A DNA stretch of 64,000 nt, from contig CATQIH010000029.1 in the NCBI GenBank assembly GCA_958296015.1, forward strand, positions 1 through 64,000. Reading direction: 5' to 3'. This document shows, piece by piece, positions 44,897-54,660 of this stretch; within the stretch, counting starts at the first letter, position 1; each line of letters begins with the position of its first letter. The notes below the pieces were generated by a model that was given only the letters and a program-made list of their open reading frames with translations, searched no databases and was not told the DNA's origin. Source of the stretch: Cyclobacteriaceae bacterium. GTDB lineage: Bacteria > Bacteroidota > Bacteroidia > Cytophagales > Cyclobacteriaceae. The translations under genes were made by a program, and so were the position numbers.

Positions 44897-45685
44897 GTGA
44901 ATATAGAAAAGGAAATAACAGAGAAAATAGGTAAAAATTTCAGGTTGAAAGAAAAACGTCCTGGGGTTTATCAACTTTTTGCGCCTTTCTATCATGAAGA
45001 TGGTGATATGTATGATATATTTCTTAAAAGGACAGAGCATGTTCAATCAGAAGATAAGTTTTTGAAACTAACTGATTATGGAATGACTTTGATGAGACTT
45101 TCCTATGCATATGACTTGGATACTCCAAACAAAGAAAAAATACTTCATAAGATATTAGCTTCAAATTACCTTAAACTAGATGAAAAGGGTAGGATATACC
45201 TTGAGACTGATTTAGAAAATCTCATTTCATCCATATTAATCTTTGCCCAGGGAATAGCAAAAGTCAGTAACATGAAGTTATACCAAAGAGAAGTTGTTCA
45301 TAGTCTGTTTTTTGACACGCTGAAAGAATTTATTGAAAACAGTTTAGCCCAATACCAACCTGTAAAGAATTACCATCCTCTTTCAAATGAAGCAGAGTAT
45401 GAAGTAGATTACTTCTTCAACAATAGACAAAGACCTTTATATCTTTTTGGCGTAAACAGCAGCTCGAAGGCTAAACTTGCCACTATATCTTGCTTAAAGT
45501 TTCAAAATGAAAAGGTTCCGTTCAAAAGTATTATTGTTTTAGAAGATATTGATGTTCTTCCTAAAGAGGACTCTAAAAGATTGATGTCAGTTTCAGATAA
45601 GCAATTCCCTTCTATTGAGGACTTTGAGAAAAATGGACAAAAGTACTTCGAGCGGGAATCAGAGCTTGAAGTAGGAATCAGATAA
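44897..45685 (+). CDS. DUF1828 domain-containing protein
   Basis: 262 aa with a GTG start 3 nt after the preceding stop codon. The N-terminal half carries the DUF1828 segment (KFLKLTDYGMTLMRLSY), and the C-terminal half (NRQRPLYLFGVNSSSKAKLAT) looks like the accompanying DUF1829-type domain. Such proteins occur next to DUF6978 proteins on mobile or accessory islands, and the pair has the form of a toxin-antitoxin or defence module; no activity is established to my knowledge. It is very AT-rich compared with lysS and ispF, which flank the two-gene cassette closely, so the cassette was probably inserted into a housekeeping gene row. Confidence 0.75.
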   Translation: MNIEKEITEKIGKNFRLKEKRPGVYQLFAPFYHEDGDMYDIFLKRTEHVQSEDKFLKLTDYGMTLMRLSYAYDLDTPNKEKILHKILASNYLKLDEKGRIYLETDLENLISSILIFAQGIAKVSNMKLYQREVVHSLFFDTLKEFIENSLAQYQPVKNYHPLSNEAEYEVDYFFNNRQRPLYLFGVNSSSKAKLATISCLKFQNEKVPFKSIIVLEDIDVLPKEDSKRLMSVSDKQFPSIEDFEKNGQKYFERESELEVGIR

Positions 45686-45693
45686 ATAGTAAG

Positions 45694-46176
45694 ATGAACA
45701 TACGCATAGGCTTTGGATACGATGTACACCAGCTGGAAGCAGGCCGAGACTTCTGGCTGGGTGGTATAAAATTAGACCATACACATGGGGCCAAAGGGCA
45801 TTCGGATGCCGATGCGCTTATCCATGCTATCTGCGATGCCATCCTGGGCGCAGCCGACCTGCGCGATATTGGCTACCATTTTCCAGATACCGATCCGAAA
45901 TACAAAGGCATAGGCAGCAATATTCTGCTGAAAGAAGTGATGATACTGCTGCGCAAAGAAGGTTATGAATTAGGCAATATAGATGCTACCGTGTGTCTGG
46001 AAGCACCCAAAGTGAATCCGCACATAGTAGCTATGAAAAAGTGTATGGCAGAGGTGATGAGCATAGAGGAACACAATATCTCTATCAAAGCTACCACATC
46101 CGAGAAAATGGGCTTTGTAGGCCGCAAAGAAGGCGTGGCTGTTCATGCAGTGGTGCTGATCTACCGGGAAAAATAA
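45694..46176 (+). CDS. ispF: 2-C-methyl-D-erythritol 2,4-cyclodiphosphate synthase
   Basis: 160 aa, the normal length. It catalyses the fifth step of the MEP isoprenoid pathway. The zinc and substrate motifs are visible: GYDVHQLEAGRDFWLGGI (Asp and His ligands), HTHGAKGHSDADALIHAICDA and DIGYHFPDTDPKYKG. The C-terminal family motif is IKATTSEKMGFVGRKEG. It starts 8 nt after the DUF1828 gene and may depend on read-through from lysS or the cassette. Confidence 0.98.
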   Translation: MNIRIGFGYDVHQLEAGRDFWLGGIKLDHTHGAKGHSDADALIHAICDAILGAADLRDIGYHFPDTDPKYKGIGSNILLKEVMILLRKEGYELGNIDATVCLEAPKVNPHIVAMKKCMAEVMSIEEHNISIKATTSEKMGFVGRKEGVAVHAVVLIYREK

Positions 46177-46225
46177 AAACGCTTTGGGCTCGTTTACGTT
46201 AATTTTCTAAAAACTGATAACTATT

Positions 46226-46918
46226 GTGAATAAAGATATTCAGCTTATGGAAACCCGCGATGGCTCGCATACTTTATTAAATGTGGCCATGGACGAAACC
46301 TATCATTCCCGACATGGGGCCTTGCAGGAATCAGAGTACGTCTTTATCGAAAAGGGCTTGTATCACTGGATGGAGCACCATCAGCAGGAGCAGGAAATCA
46401 ACATTCTGGAAGTGGGTATGGGCACCGGCCTGAATACGATACTGACGGTCAGGGAAGCACTCCAGCACTTACACATTCATTTCCATTATACCACGCTGGA
46501 GCCTTACCCGGTAGACGAAGAAATGGTAGAAAAGCTCAACTATCTACGATTTCTGCCTAAAATCTATACCATACAAGCCAAGTTCAGGGAGTTGCATGCC
46601 TGCGCCTGGGAAGAAACCGTGCCTTTGCTGGATAACTTTACGTTGCTCAAACTCAAGCAGAAGCTGGAAGATATAGACTCGCAGCCCTGCTGTTATGATC
46701 TGGTATATTTCGATGCCTTTGCGCCTAACAAACAGGAGGAAATGTGGGTGCCCGAAATTCTGGAAAAGGTAGTCCATATGATGCGCCCCTCCGGCGTGTT
46801 TGTCACCTATTCTGCCAAAGGCCAGGTCAAAAGAGACCTAAAAACATTGGGTCTTACAGTGGAAACGCTGCCAGGTCCGCCACACAAAGCAGAAATGGTA
46901 AGAGCCACGAAACCATAG
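46226..46918 (+). CDS. mnmD: tRNA U34 methyltransferase MnmD
   Basis: 230 aa with a GTG start; the N-terminus (IQLMETRDGSHTLLN) agrees with the family, so the GTG is preferred over the ATG at 46247. It is an SAM-dependent methyltransferase with ILEVGMGTGLNT as motif I and DLVYFDAFAPNKQEEMW as the motif IV region. It corresponds to the C5-methylating half of MnmC without the FAD oxidase domain, and finishes the mnm5 group on wobble uridine of tRNA-Lys, -Glu and -Gln. The mnmH gene in this window modifies position 2 of the same base. Confidence 0.9.
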   Translation: MNKDIQLMETRDGSHTLLNVAMDETYHSRHGALQESEYVFIEKGLYHWMEHHQQEQEINILEVGMGTGLNTILTVREALQHLHIHFHYTTLEPYPVDEEMVEKLNYLRFLPKIYTIQAKFRELHACAWEETVPLLDNFTLLKLKQKLEDIDSQPCCYDLVYFDAFAPNKQEEMWVPEILEKVVHMMRPSGVFVTYSAKGQVKRDLKTLGLTVETLPGPPHKAEMVRATKP

Positions 46919-46927
46919 ATCATGGTA

Positions 46928-47350
46928 CTATTCAGCCGCAAAGATACGGCTCTTGTCTTTGAAAGATTTGAACTCCAGGGCATTGCCACTGGGGTCTAGA
47001 AAAAACATGGTGGCTTGCTCACCTACCTGACCTTTGAATCGCACGTGCGGCTCTATGACAAAGACAATGTCATGCTGCCGTAGCTTTTCTGCCAGTGCTT
47101 CCCACTGTTCCCAGTCCAGTATAGCCCCAAAATGGCGTACCGGCACCTGGTCGCCATCCACTTCGTTGGCAGCAGCTTTTCTTACTTCTTCCGGCTTGAG
47201 GTGCGCTGTGATCTGATGGCCAAAAAAATTGAAGTCAATCCATTTTTCAGATGTTCGGCCAATACTGCATTCCAGCAAGTCGCCATAGAAATCTCGGGTC
47301 TCTATCAGACTGGCTACCGGAAAAGCTAAGTGAAAAGGTGTGTTACTCAT
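46928..47350 (-). CDS. VOC family protein (glyoxalase/dioxygenase superfamily)
   Basis: The track start at 47386 adds 12 residues; the ATG at 47350 ([23 protein letters not shown]) matches the family N-terminus, giving 140 aa. Two beta-alpha-beta-beta-beta repeats of the vicinal oxygen chelate fold are recognisable. His in FHLAFPV and in FGHQITAHL, and Glu in [10 protein letters not shown], could bind the metal. These proteins act as lactoylglutathione-lyase-like or ring-cleaving enzymes or as resistance proteins; the substrate is unknown. It is convergent with mnmD. Confidence 0.85.
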   Translation of the reverse strand: MSNTPFHLAFPVASLIETRDFYGDLLECSIGRTSEKWIDFNFFGHQITAHLKPEEVRKAAANEVDGDQVPVRHFGAILDWEQWEALAEKLRQHDIVFVIEPHVRFKGQVGEQATMFFLDPSGNALEFKSFKDKSRIFAAE

Positions 47351-47488
47351 GATATTTCGTAAGTTTGATGCTCTTAATGTTAACAAGTACCTACGTAAAG
47401 TGTCTTTAAATTTATAAAAAAAGAAACTATACTACTGAAACGCGTTCTAGAAGATTTTACTCTGGTCCCGGTGGGGCATCAGTTCCGT

Positions 47489-47504
47489 CTCCGGTCTTCA
47501 GACT
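47489..47504 (+). repeat. Dispersed intergenic repeat CTCCGGTCTTCAGACT, copy 2
   Basis: Identical 16-mer to 12149-12164, located 7 nt upstream of the methyltransferase start codon. Confidence 0.5.
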
Positions 47505-47511
47505 ATAAAAC

Positions 47512-48126
47512 ATGACATATCAGGAAATCAACCAGGCTATCGGCAATATAGATATTTATCTGCTGGATCAGATCTTAAAAGGAAGATTCATACCTCCTGC
47601 CCGTGTGCTGGATGCTGGCTGCGGAGAAGGGCGCAACCTGACATATTTTATCCGCAACGGCTTTGATGTGTGGGGCGTAGATACCAATCCGTCGGCAATT
47701 CGCATGATGCAAATGATGGGTAAATCACTGCATCCTTCTTTTGATGCCGAAAAACTGATGGTCAGTGATGTAGCCGATATGCCTTTCCCACCGGAAAGTT
47801 TTGATGTTGTGATCAGCTCGGCGGTGCTGCACTTTGCCAGTGATGAAGCAAATTTTAACGACATGTTCCGGGAAATAGCCCGCGTATTGAAGCCTGGGAG
47901 CATCTTGTTTGCCAGGCTGGCTACCACCTACGGTGTGGAAAATAACCTTGAGCCGCTGGGCAACCATTGGCACAAGATGAAAGATGGCAACGAGCTTTTC
48001 CTACCTTCCCGTGAGATGTTGCATGAAACCTGCCAAAAGCTATCGTTCAACTATCTAGAACCCTTTAAGACCGTTGTGGTAGAAGACATCAGGAGCATGG
48101 CTGTGCTGGTGTTGCAAAAAAAATGA
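47512..48126 (+). CDS. Class I SAM-dependent methyltransferase
   Basis: 204 aa. Motif I is VLDAGCGEGRNLTYF (about residues 31-45), the acidic residue after beta 2 is in VWGVDTNPSA, and the motif IV region is DMPFPPESFDVVISSAVLHF. This is a methyltransferase domain 11 type, similar to TehB-like or small-molecule methyltransferases. Substrate unknown. It is preceded by a 16-bp repeat shared with another gap of the window and followed 48 nt later by a lipoprotein gene. Confidence 0.88.
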   Translation: MTYQEINQAIGNIDIYLLDQILKGRFIPPARVLDAGCGEGRNLTYFIRNGFDVWGVDTNPSAIRMMQMMGKSLHPSFDAEKLMVSDVADMPFPPESFDVVISSAVLHFASDEANFNDMFREIARVLKPGSILFARLATTYGVENNLEPLGNHWHKMKDGNELFLPSREMLHETCQKLSFNYLEPFKTVVVEDIRSMAVLVLQKK

Positions 48127-48173
48127 CTGCCTGCTTAGGCAAACTTATTCTGCTGATGAAAAGTTAGAGAGTC

Positions 48174-48722
48174 ATGCGCAAAATCATGTTTTTTAGCCTT
48201 GCCTGCCTGCTCTTCGCCTGCAACCCTGACAAGTCGAGGAAAGTGGCGGCTAATCAGGCAAAGTTTACTACTTCTGACGCTTCCGAGCTATTCTTCAAAA
48301 ATGTACGGCAGCTTTACTATGATAAAAATACGCTTGAAGCAGCCAAACTGGACATATATAGAAGTACCGATCGGGATACCAACAGCACTGATACCGTGCT
48401 GAACCTTGCCATTGTTATCAACTGGCGATATGATGAGGCTTATTTGCTGGTAGAGCCAAGCGAACCCCTACAGGCACTTGATACTATCAAAATTTTGTGG
48501 AAAGATACCGCAGACCAGCAACAGGGATATTACTTGTATGCGGGCGGAAGCAAAGAAGATCAGTTTAACTTTGCAGCCACACTTTACGAGGGTATACAAA
48601 ATGGGCAGCAGTTTTTTTTAGATATACAGGGAAACCAGACAAAACTTATGGCAGACCGTAAGTCCAGAGAAGCATTTCGCAAAACCATGTTTGACTACTT
48701 CCGATTAGTAGATTTATTATAG
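48174..48722 (+). CDS. Putative lipoprotein of unknown function
   Basis: 182 aa with a lipoprotein signal peptide MRKIMFFSLACLLFAC (lipobox LFAC, Cys16). The mature part has a beta-rich look (LNLAIVINWRYDEAYLLVEP, LFLDIQGNQT-like segments) and no domain I recognise. It follows the methyltransferase gene in the same direction. Confidence 0.75.
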   Translation: MRKIMFFSLACLLFACNPDKSRKVAANQAKFTTSDASELFFKNVRQLYYDKNTLEAAKLDIYRSTDRDTNSTDTVLNLAIVINWRYDEAYLLVEPSEPLQALDTIKILWKDTADQQQGYYLYAGGSKEDQFNFAATLYEGIQNGQQFFLDIQGNQTKLMADRKSREAFRKTMFDYFRLVDLL

Positions 48723-48977
48723 CCATTGGTAGATAAGGTATTCCCTATAGCCTAATGCGATCAAACTAAATACAACCTAAACAGTTGCCAATAGTTAAGA
48801 GTATAAGGTATCATTTGGCAATCATGATGATACGCTCATTTCCATTAATCACCATATCTATATATCAACCACTATTGATATTTGCTTTGTAAATATTTTA
48901 TAGATTTTTGGGCAAATCCTAATGAGGCAAATATCAGACTAGCTATTGCTAATAAAGTATTAACCCTGATAAGTTTT

Positions 48978-50096
48978 ATGAAAAACCGTTTTCCGATACA
49001 ATATAAACCCCTCTTATGGTTTATCCTCATACCAATAGTAGCTACAATACAGTCATGTGGCGGAGAAACAGACCAAGCTACTGCAAAAAATGTAGAGAAA
49101 CCCCAATCGCAGGTAATTGCTATAGAAGGTATGATTGTTAGTGCAAGCAAGGTGAACGATAAAATATTTGCTACAGGCACTTTGTTGCCTAACGAAGAAG
49201 TGGAGCTTCGTCCTGAAATATCCGGCAGGGTGACAGGAATTTATTTTGAGGAAGGAAACAAAGTAAAAGCCGGGCAATTGCTGGTTAAGATGGATGACAG
49301 CGAACTGAAAGCGCAGTTCAAAAAAGTGAAAGTACAGGAAAAACTAGCCAAGAGCGAAGAGCAACGCCAGCAGCAGTTGCTGGATATTGATGCGGTGAGC
49401 CAGGAAGAGTACGATATTTCTCTGAATCAGCTCAACACCCTGGAAGCAGAAATGGATTTGCTGGAAACACAAATCAGGAAAACCAGTATCTACGCTCCCT
49501 TTAGTGGCATTATTGGCCTGAGAAATGTGAGCAAGGGCGGCTACATCACGCCGTCCGACATAATTGCTTCTCTGCTACAGATTGACCCTATCAAGCTGGA
49601 ATTTTCTGTTCCTGAAGTATACAGCAGCAAGCTGAAAGACGGCGCCAAAGTAGATTTTGCTGTTTCCGGTATAGATAAAACTTTTACTGCCTCCGTCTAC
49701 GCCGTAGATTCCAGAATAGATATTAATACAAGAACAGTGAAAGCCAGGGCAAAGAGTGCCAACCCCGGCAATATCATGAGTCCCGGGGCATTTGCCAGAG
49801 TAGAAGTGGTGCTGCAAACCTATGAAAATGCGTTGCTCGTGCCTAGTGAAGCGATTCTAACAGAGCTTCAGGGGCAGAAAATATTTGTCGCCAAGAATGG
49901 CAAAGCACAATCGCAGCCTATCAAAACCGGTGTGCGTACGCAAAGTGCCGTGCAGGTGACAGAAGGACTAAGTGCGCAGGATACCGTGATCCTGACCGGT
50001 CTGATGTCGCTTCAGGACGGAGCCGCTATAGAGCTTAAAGAAATTAAGCAGCCGGATTTGGAAATGCATGTCGAACAACCTAATGTAGCTCTTTAA
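48978..50096 (+). CDS. RND efflux periplasmic adaptor (membrane fusion protein)
   Basis: The track begins at a TTG (48882); the ATG at 48978 (MKNRFPIQYKPLLWFILIPI) starts a lipoprotein-type signal peptide ending in IQSCGG, giving 372 aa. The HlyD/AcrA layout is clear: biotinyl-lipoyl half (GTLLPNEEVELRPEISGRV), a short coiled-coil hairpin (about residues 105-160), the second lipoyl half (IYAPFSGIIGLRNVSKGGYI) and beta-barrel and membrane-proximal domains. It connects the RND pump and the TolC-like channel encoded just downstream. Confidence 0.95.
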   Translation: MKNRFPIQYKPLLWFILIPIVATIQSCGGETDQATAKNVEKPQSQVIAIEGMIVSASKVNDKIFATGTLLPNEEVELRPEISGRVTGIYFEEGNKVKAGQLLVKMDDSELKAQFKKVKVQEKLAKSEEQRQQQLLDIDAVSQEEYDISLNQLNTLEAEMDLLETQIRKTSIYAPFSGIIGLRNVSKGGYITPSDIIASLLQIDPIKLEFSVPEVYSSKLKDGAKVDFAVSGIDKTFTASVYAVDSRIDINTRTVKARAKSANPGNIMSPGAFARVEVVLQTYENALLVPSEAILTELQGQKIFVAKNGKAQSQPIKTGVRTQSAVQVTEGLSAQDTVILTGLMSLQDGAAIELKEIKQPDLEMHVEQPNVAL

Positions 50097-50100
50097 CTCT

Positions 50101-53100
50101 ATGAACTTATCATCTACCAGTATTGATCGTCCGGTACTTGCCACCGTTCTGTCTGTTGTGGTCGTATTGTTTGGCGTAATTGGCTTTACTTATCTGGGCG
50201 TGAGAGAATATCCCAGCGTAGACCCACCCATTATTTCCGTGCAAACCAATTACACCGGTGCCAGTGCCGATGTGATAGAATCGCAGATCACCGAGCCGCT
50301 GGAGGAAAGTATCAATGGTATCTCCGGCATTCGTTCGCTTTCCTCGATCAGCAGCGACGGCAGAAGCACTATCACCGTAGAATTTGAACTGGGCGAAGAC
50401 CTTGAGGCTGCTGCCAACGATGTACGGGACCGTGTGGCGCAGGCGCAGCGCAACCTGCCGGAAGATGCCAATCCGCCCATCGTTACCAAGGCCGATGCCG
50501 ATGCCACCACCATCCTGGCACTTACCGTGCAGAGCGACAAGCGCAGCCTGCTGGAGCTAAGTGATATTGCCACCAATACTTTCAAAGAACGCCTGCAAAC
50601 CATCCCCGGCATCAGCAATATCCGCATATGGGGTGATAAGAAATACGCGATGCGGCTGCAAATGGACCCGTCTAAGTTGGAAGCCTACCAGCTAACTCCG
50701 CTGGATGTCAGAAATGCCTTGCGCGCTCAAAACGTGGAACTTCCTACCGGCAATATCGAAGGCTACCGCAGCTACCTGACCATCCGCACCATGGGCAGGC
50801 TGATCACAGAAGAGCAGTTTAATAATATGATCATCAAAGAGGAAGATGGTGCGGTGATTAAGTTCAAAGATATTGGCACGGCACAACTGGAAGCCGAGAA
50901 CCAGCGGTCTATCCTTCGGGGAAATAATAAAACGCCTATGGTGGGCGTAGCAGTAACACCACAGCCCGGAGCCAACTATATTGCCATTGCCGACCAGTTC
51001 TACGAACGGGTAAAGCAAATAGAAAAAGAATTACCGGATGACTTGAAGCTGGGCTATGCCATGGATACCACCACCACCATCCGCAAAGCCATTACCGAGG
51101 TGGAAGAGACCATTCTTATCGCGTTTGGGTTGGTCGTTATCGTTATTTTTGTATTCCTACGCGACTGGCGCACGACGCTGATTCCGGCGGTAGCTATTCC
51201 CATCTCACTGATAGGCACTTTTTTCATCATGTACTTTGCAGGATTTTCTATCAACATCCTCACGCTGCTGGGTATTGTGCTGGCGACTGGCCTGGTGGTA
51301 GATGATGCCATTGTGGTACTGGAAAATATTTATCAGAAGATCGAGAACGGGATGTCTCCCCGAAAAGCCGCACATGCCGGGGCCAGTGAGATCTACTTCG
51401 CCATCATTTCTACCACGGTTACGCTGGCAGCTGTGTTTCTTCCTATCATATTTTTGGAAGGTGTAACAGGTCGTCTGTTCAGAGAATTTGGGGTAGTAGT
51501 AGCCGGTGCAGTGTTGATTTCTGCCTTTGTCTCGCTCACCCTCACACCCATGATGAGTTCGCTTTTGCTGAAGAAGAAAGAAAAGACCAGCAGGTTCTAT
51601 GCGTATACCGAACGCTTTTTTACCGGACTTACCAACAATTATAACCGCACCTTGCAATATTTTATGAAGCACCGGTGGATAGCCATCGTGGTAATGGTTG
51701 TTTCGTTTGGAGGCATTGTCTGGATAGGCTCTCTCCTGCCCTCTGAACTAGCACCACTGGAAGATAAAAGCCGTGTGCGGATATTTACCACCGCTCCGGA
51801 AGGCACCTCTTATGAACTAATGGATCAGTACATGCTGCAAATGCTGAGCGTGGTGGATACGATGCCAGAACGCGAGTCTATTATTGCTGTCACCTCGCCG
51901 GGCTTTGGCAGCGGCACGGCGGTGAATACTTCCTTCGTTAGAATCACGCTGAAGCAGCCTTCTGAGCGGGAAAAATCGCAGCAAGAAATAGCCCAGGAGC
52001 TTACCAAACTGACCAAAGAAATGAATTTTGCCCGCTCGTTTGTCACCCAGGAGCAAACCATAGAAGCAGGCCGTAGTGGCGGTTTACCGGTACAGTTTGT
52101 CATACAGGCACCCAATATCGAGAAGCTGAAAGAGGTATTGCCCAAGTTCATGGAACGAGCCAACCAGGACCCTGCCTTTGAAGTAGTAGACCTGGACCTG
52201 AAATTCAACAAACCGGAACTTGCCGTCACCATCGATCGGGAAAGAGCCAGAGCTTTGGGTGTATCTGTCCGAGACATTGCCGAAACCATTCAGCTACTTT
52301 TCAGCGGACAACGCTTCGATTATTTTGTCATGGATGGTAAACAATACCAGGTGATCGGAGAAGCCGACCGTGCAAACAGGGATGAGCCGCTGGATCTGCG
52401 GTCTGTCAGTGTTAGAAATACCGATGGCAACCTCATCACACTCAACAATCTGGTGACAACATCAACGCAAAGCACTTCGCCGCAACTGTACCGGTACAAC
52501 CGCTACATTGCTGCTACCGTTTCTGCTTCGCCGGCGCAGGGAGTCACGCTGGGGCAGGGCATTGAGGCAATGGATAAGATAGCAGGAGAAGTGCTGGATG
52601 AAAGCTTTTCTACCGCCTTGTCGGGCACATCCAAAGACTACAACGAGAGTTCGGGAAGCTTGTATTTTGCTTTTGGCCTGGCATTGGTGCTGATCTATCT
52701 GGTGCTTGCTGCCCAGTTTGAGAGCTTTATAGATCCGCTGATCATCATGTTTACTGTGCCTCTGGCAATTGCAGGAGCCTTGCTCACGCTATGGCTGTTT
52801 GGTCATACCCTCAATATCTTCAGCCAGATTGGTATCATTGTACTCATTGGTATTGTCACCAAAAACGGTATTCTGATCGTAGAATTTGCTAACCAGCGCA
52901 AAGAGGAAGGACTCAGCAAGATGGATGCTGTCATGGAAGCTGCCACACTCCGGCTGCGTCCTATCCTGATGACTAGCCTGGCCACCATCCTGGGAGCTTT
53001 GCCTATTGCCCTGGCCCTGGGAGCTGCCTCTACCAGTCGTATTCCTATGGGCGTTGCCATCATCGGTGGATTAATATTCTCGCTGATACTTACGCTGGTG

Positions 53101-53187
53101 ATCATTCCTGTCATTTACTCTTATATGTCAAGGAATATCAAGGCAACCAAACCATCAGGCACTACAGCCAGCAAAAACTTAAACTAA
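50101..53187 (+). CDS. RND-type multidrug efflux transporter (HAE1 family)
   Basis: 1028 aa, 12 predicted transmembrane helices and two large periplasmic loops. It starts 4 nt after the adaptor gene. Helix 4 carries the proton-relay GLVVDDAIVVLENI (paired Asp), and the end of the second half has the characteristic LIGIVTKNGILIVEFANQ. It is a proton-driven inner-membrane pump that exports drugs, detergents or lipids through the adaptor and TolC partner. Substrate range cannot be read from the sequence. No local regulator gene (TetR or two-component) is adjacent. Confidence 0.97.
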   Translation: MNLSSTSIDRPVLATVLSVVVVLFGVIGFTYLGVREYPSVDPPIISVQTNYTGASADVIESQITEPLEESINGISGIRSLSSISSDGRSTITVEFELGEDLEAAANDVRDRVAQAQRNLPEDANPPIVTKADADATTILALTVQSDKRSLLELSDIATNTFKERLQTIPGISNIRIWGDKKYAMRLQMDPSKLEAYQLTPLDVRNALRAQNVELPTGNIEGYRSYLTIRTMGRLITEEQFNNMIIKEEDGAVIKFKDIGTAQLEAENQRSILRGNNKTPMVGVAVTPQPGANYIAIADQFYERVKQIEKELPDDLKLGYAMDTTTTIRKAITEVEETILIAFGLVVIVIFVFLRDWRTTLIPAVAIPISLIGTFFIMYFAGFSINILTLLGIVLATGLVVDDAIVVLENIYQKIENGMSPRKAAHAGASEIYFAIISTTVTLAAVFLPIIFLEGVTGRLFREFGVVVAGAVLISAFVSLTLTPMMSSLLLKKKEKTSRFYAYTERFFTGLTNNYNRTLQYFMKHRWIAIVVMVVSFGGIVWIGSLLPSELAPLEDKSRVRIFTTAPEGTSYELMDQYMLQMLSVVDTMPERESIIAVTSPGFGSGTAVNTSFVRITLKQPSEREKSQQEIAQELTKLTKEMNFARSFVTQEQTIEAGRSGGLPVQFVIQAPNIEKLKEVLPKFMERANQDPAFEVVDLDLKFNKPELAVTIDRERARALGVSVRDIAETIQLLFSGQRFDYFVMDGKQYQVIGEADRANRDEPLDLRSVSVRNTDGNLITLNNLVTTSTQSTSPQLYRYNRYIAATVSASPAQGVTLGQGIEAMDKIAGEVLDESFSTALSGTSKDYNESSGSLYFAFGLALVLIYLVLAAQFESFIDPLIIMFTVPLAIAGALLTLWLFGHTLNIFSQIGIIVLIGIVTKNGILIVEFANQRKEEGLSKMDAVMEAATLRLRPILMTSLATILGALPIALALGAASTSRIPMGVAIIGGLIFSLILTLVIIPVIYSYMSRNIKATKPSGTTASKNLN

Positions 53188-53204
53188 ACTGTTGATTCAC
53201 TACC

Positions 53205-54530
53205 ATGAGATTATATGGCTTCACGCTTAGCATATTCCTACTTATTTCTAACCATACCTTAGTACTATCGCAGGATACCCTTACATTGTCTGATGCGATA
53301 CAAATCGGGATGGAGCGAAACTTTAATATTCGCATTGCACAAAAGAATCAGCAGGTAGCCGAAAATAATTATTCACTGGGTAATGCAGGTTTTTTGCCTA
53401 CCGTGGGCGTAGATGCCTCCTATCTGCGCGAGATACAGGATACACGACAGGTTTTTGCCAGCAGCGATACGCCACCTCAAGTAAGAGATAATGCCAAATC
53501 CAGCAGTTTGTCTGCCGAAGCTGCTGTCAACTGGGTGATCTTTGATGGCACACAGATGTTTGTCAACTACCAACAACTGCAAGAGTTGAAAAACGTGGAA
53601 TCAGCCAATGTCAAAGCAACCATAGAAAACTCGATTGCTGATATTTCCGGTGCATATTATGCGGTAATTCTGGCAAAAGCGCAGCTGGATGTTTTCAAAG
53701 AGACGCTGGATGTATCCAAAGAGCGGATGACCATTGCACAAGCAAAATACAAAGTGGGCAAAGCATCCAAGCTGGAGTTTCTTACCGCCCAGGTAGATTA
53801 TAATGCAGACCGTGCGGCACTCATCCAACAGCAGGAAGTGTTGTACAATGCTAAGGTTGACCTTAACAACCTGCTGAACCGCGATCCGGCAACTGATTTT
53901 AATGTGCCGGGCACCATCGCCCCCAACCTACAGTTGGACAAAGAGGTTTTACAAGACCAACTGACTTATAATAACCCGACAATTATTGCAGCGCAAAACA
54001 ACCAGAATGTAGCTTACCTGGAAATGAAAAGGCTCCGAACCCAATATCTGCCCATTCTTTCTCTCAATGGAGGATACCGGTACAATTCGCTGGAAGCACA
54101 GGCAGGGTTTATATTATCTCGCCAATCGCACGGCCCTTACTACGGTGCTACGGCCAGTTGGAACATCTTTGATGGGTTCAATAGAAGCCGGAATGTGCAA
54201 AATGCCCGTGTAGGTATTGAAACTTCGCAACTGGAAGTAGAAAGTACGCAGCAGTCTTTGCTTGCCGACCTGGAAAAGAATTTTGCCAGCTATCAGAACA
54301 GTATTCAACTGGTAGAGCTGGAACGGGCTAACCTGGAATTAGCCAAAGAAAACACCCAGATTGCCCTGCAAAGATACAAGCTAGGCAACACCAATAACCT
54401 GGAACTCCGCGAAGTGCAGCAAAATGCAGTGCAGGCAGAAAGCAGGCTGATCAATGCCATTTACAATACCAAAATAGCCGAAATCGAACTACTCCGCCTT
54501 AGCGGACAAATCATTGATGGCGATGGCTGA
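53205..54530 (+). CDS. TolC-family outer-membrane efflux protein
   Basis: 441 aa with a signal peptide ending near HTLVLSQD. Two OEP repeats of the TolC family are visible (LTLSDAIQIGMERNFNIRIAQ in the first; the second repeat begins around NPTIIAAQNNQNVAYLEMKRL), each giving the long coiled-coil of the periplasmic tunnel. It starts 17 nt after the pump gene and completes the adaptor-pump-channel operon. Confidence 0.96.
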   Translation: MRLYGFTLSIFLLISNHTLVLSQDTLTLSDAIQIGMERNFNIRIAQKNQQVAENNYSLGNAGFLPTVGVDASYLREIQDTRQVFASSDTPPQVRDNAKSSSLSAEAAVNWVIFDGTQMFVNYQQLQELKNVESANVKATIENSIADISGAYYAVILAKAQLDVFKETLDVSKERMTIAQAKYKVGKASKLEFLTAQVDYNADRAALIQQQEVLYNAKVDLNNLLNRDPATDFNVPGTIAPNLQLDKEVLQDQLTYNNPTIIAAQNNQNVAYLEMKRLRTQYLPILSLNGGYRYNSLEAQAGFILSRQSHGPYYGATASWNIFDGFNRSRNVQNARVGIETSQLEVESTQQSLLADLEKNFASYQNSIQLVELERANLELAKENTQIALQRYKLGNTNNLELREVQQNAVQAESRLINAIYNTKIAEIELLRLSGQIIDGDG

Positions 54531-54660
54531 ATACTTACCCATAGCCTAAATATGCTAACGCAAGCGTCTCGCCAGGACACCGAGTCGCTTGTGCTTTTGA
54601 AGAACCACATAGTGGCTTGCGCCAGATTAAGGAAAATTTTTTAACCTAATCTTTCTCATT

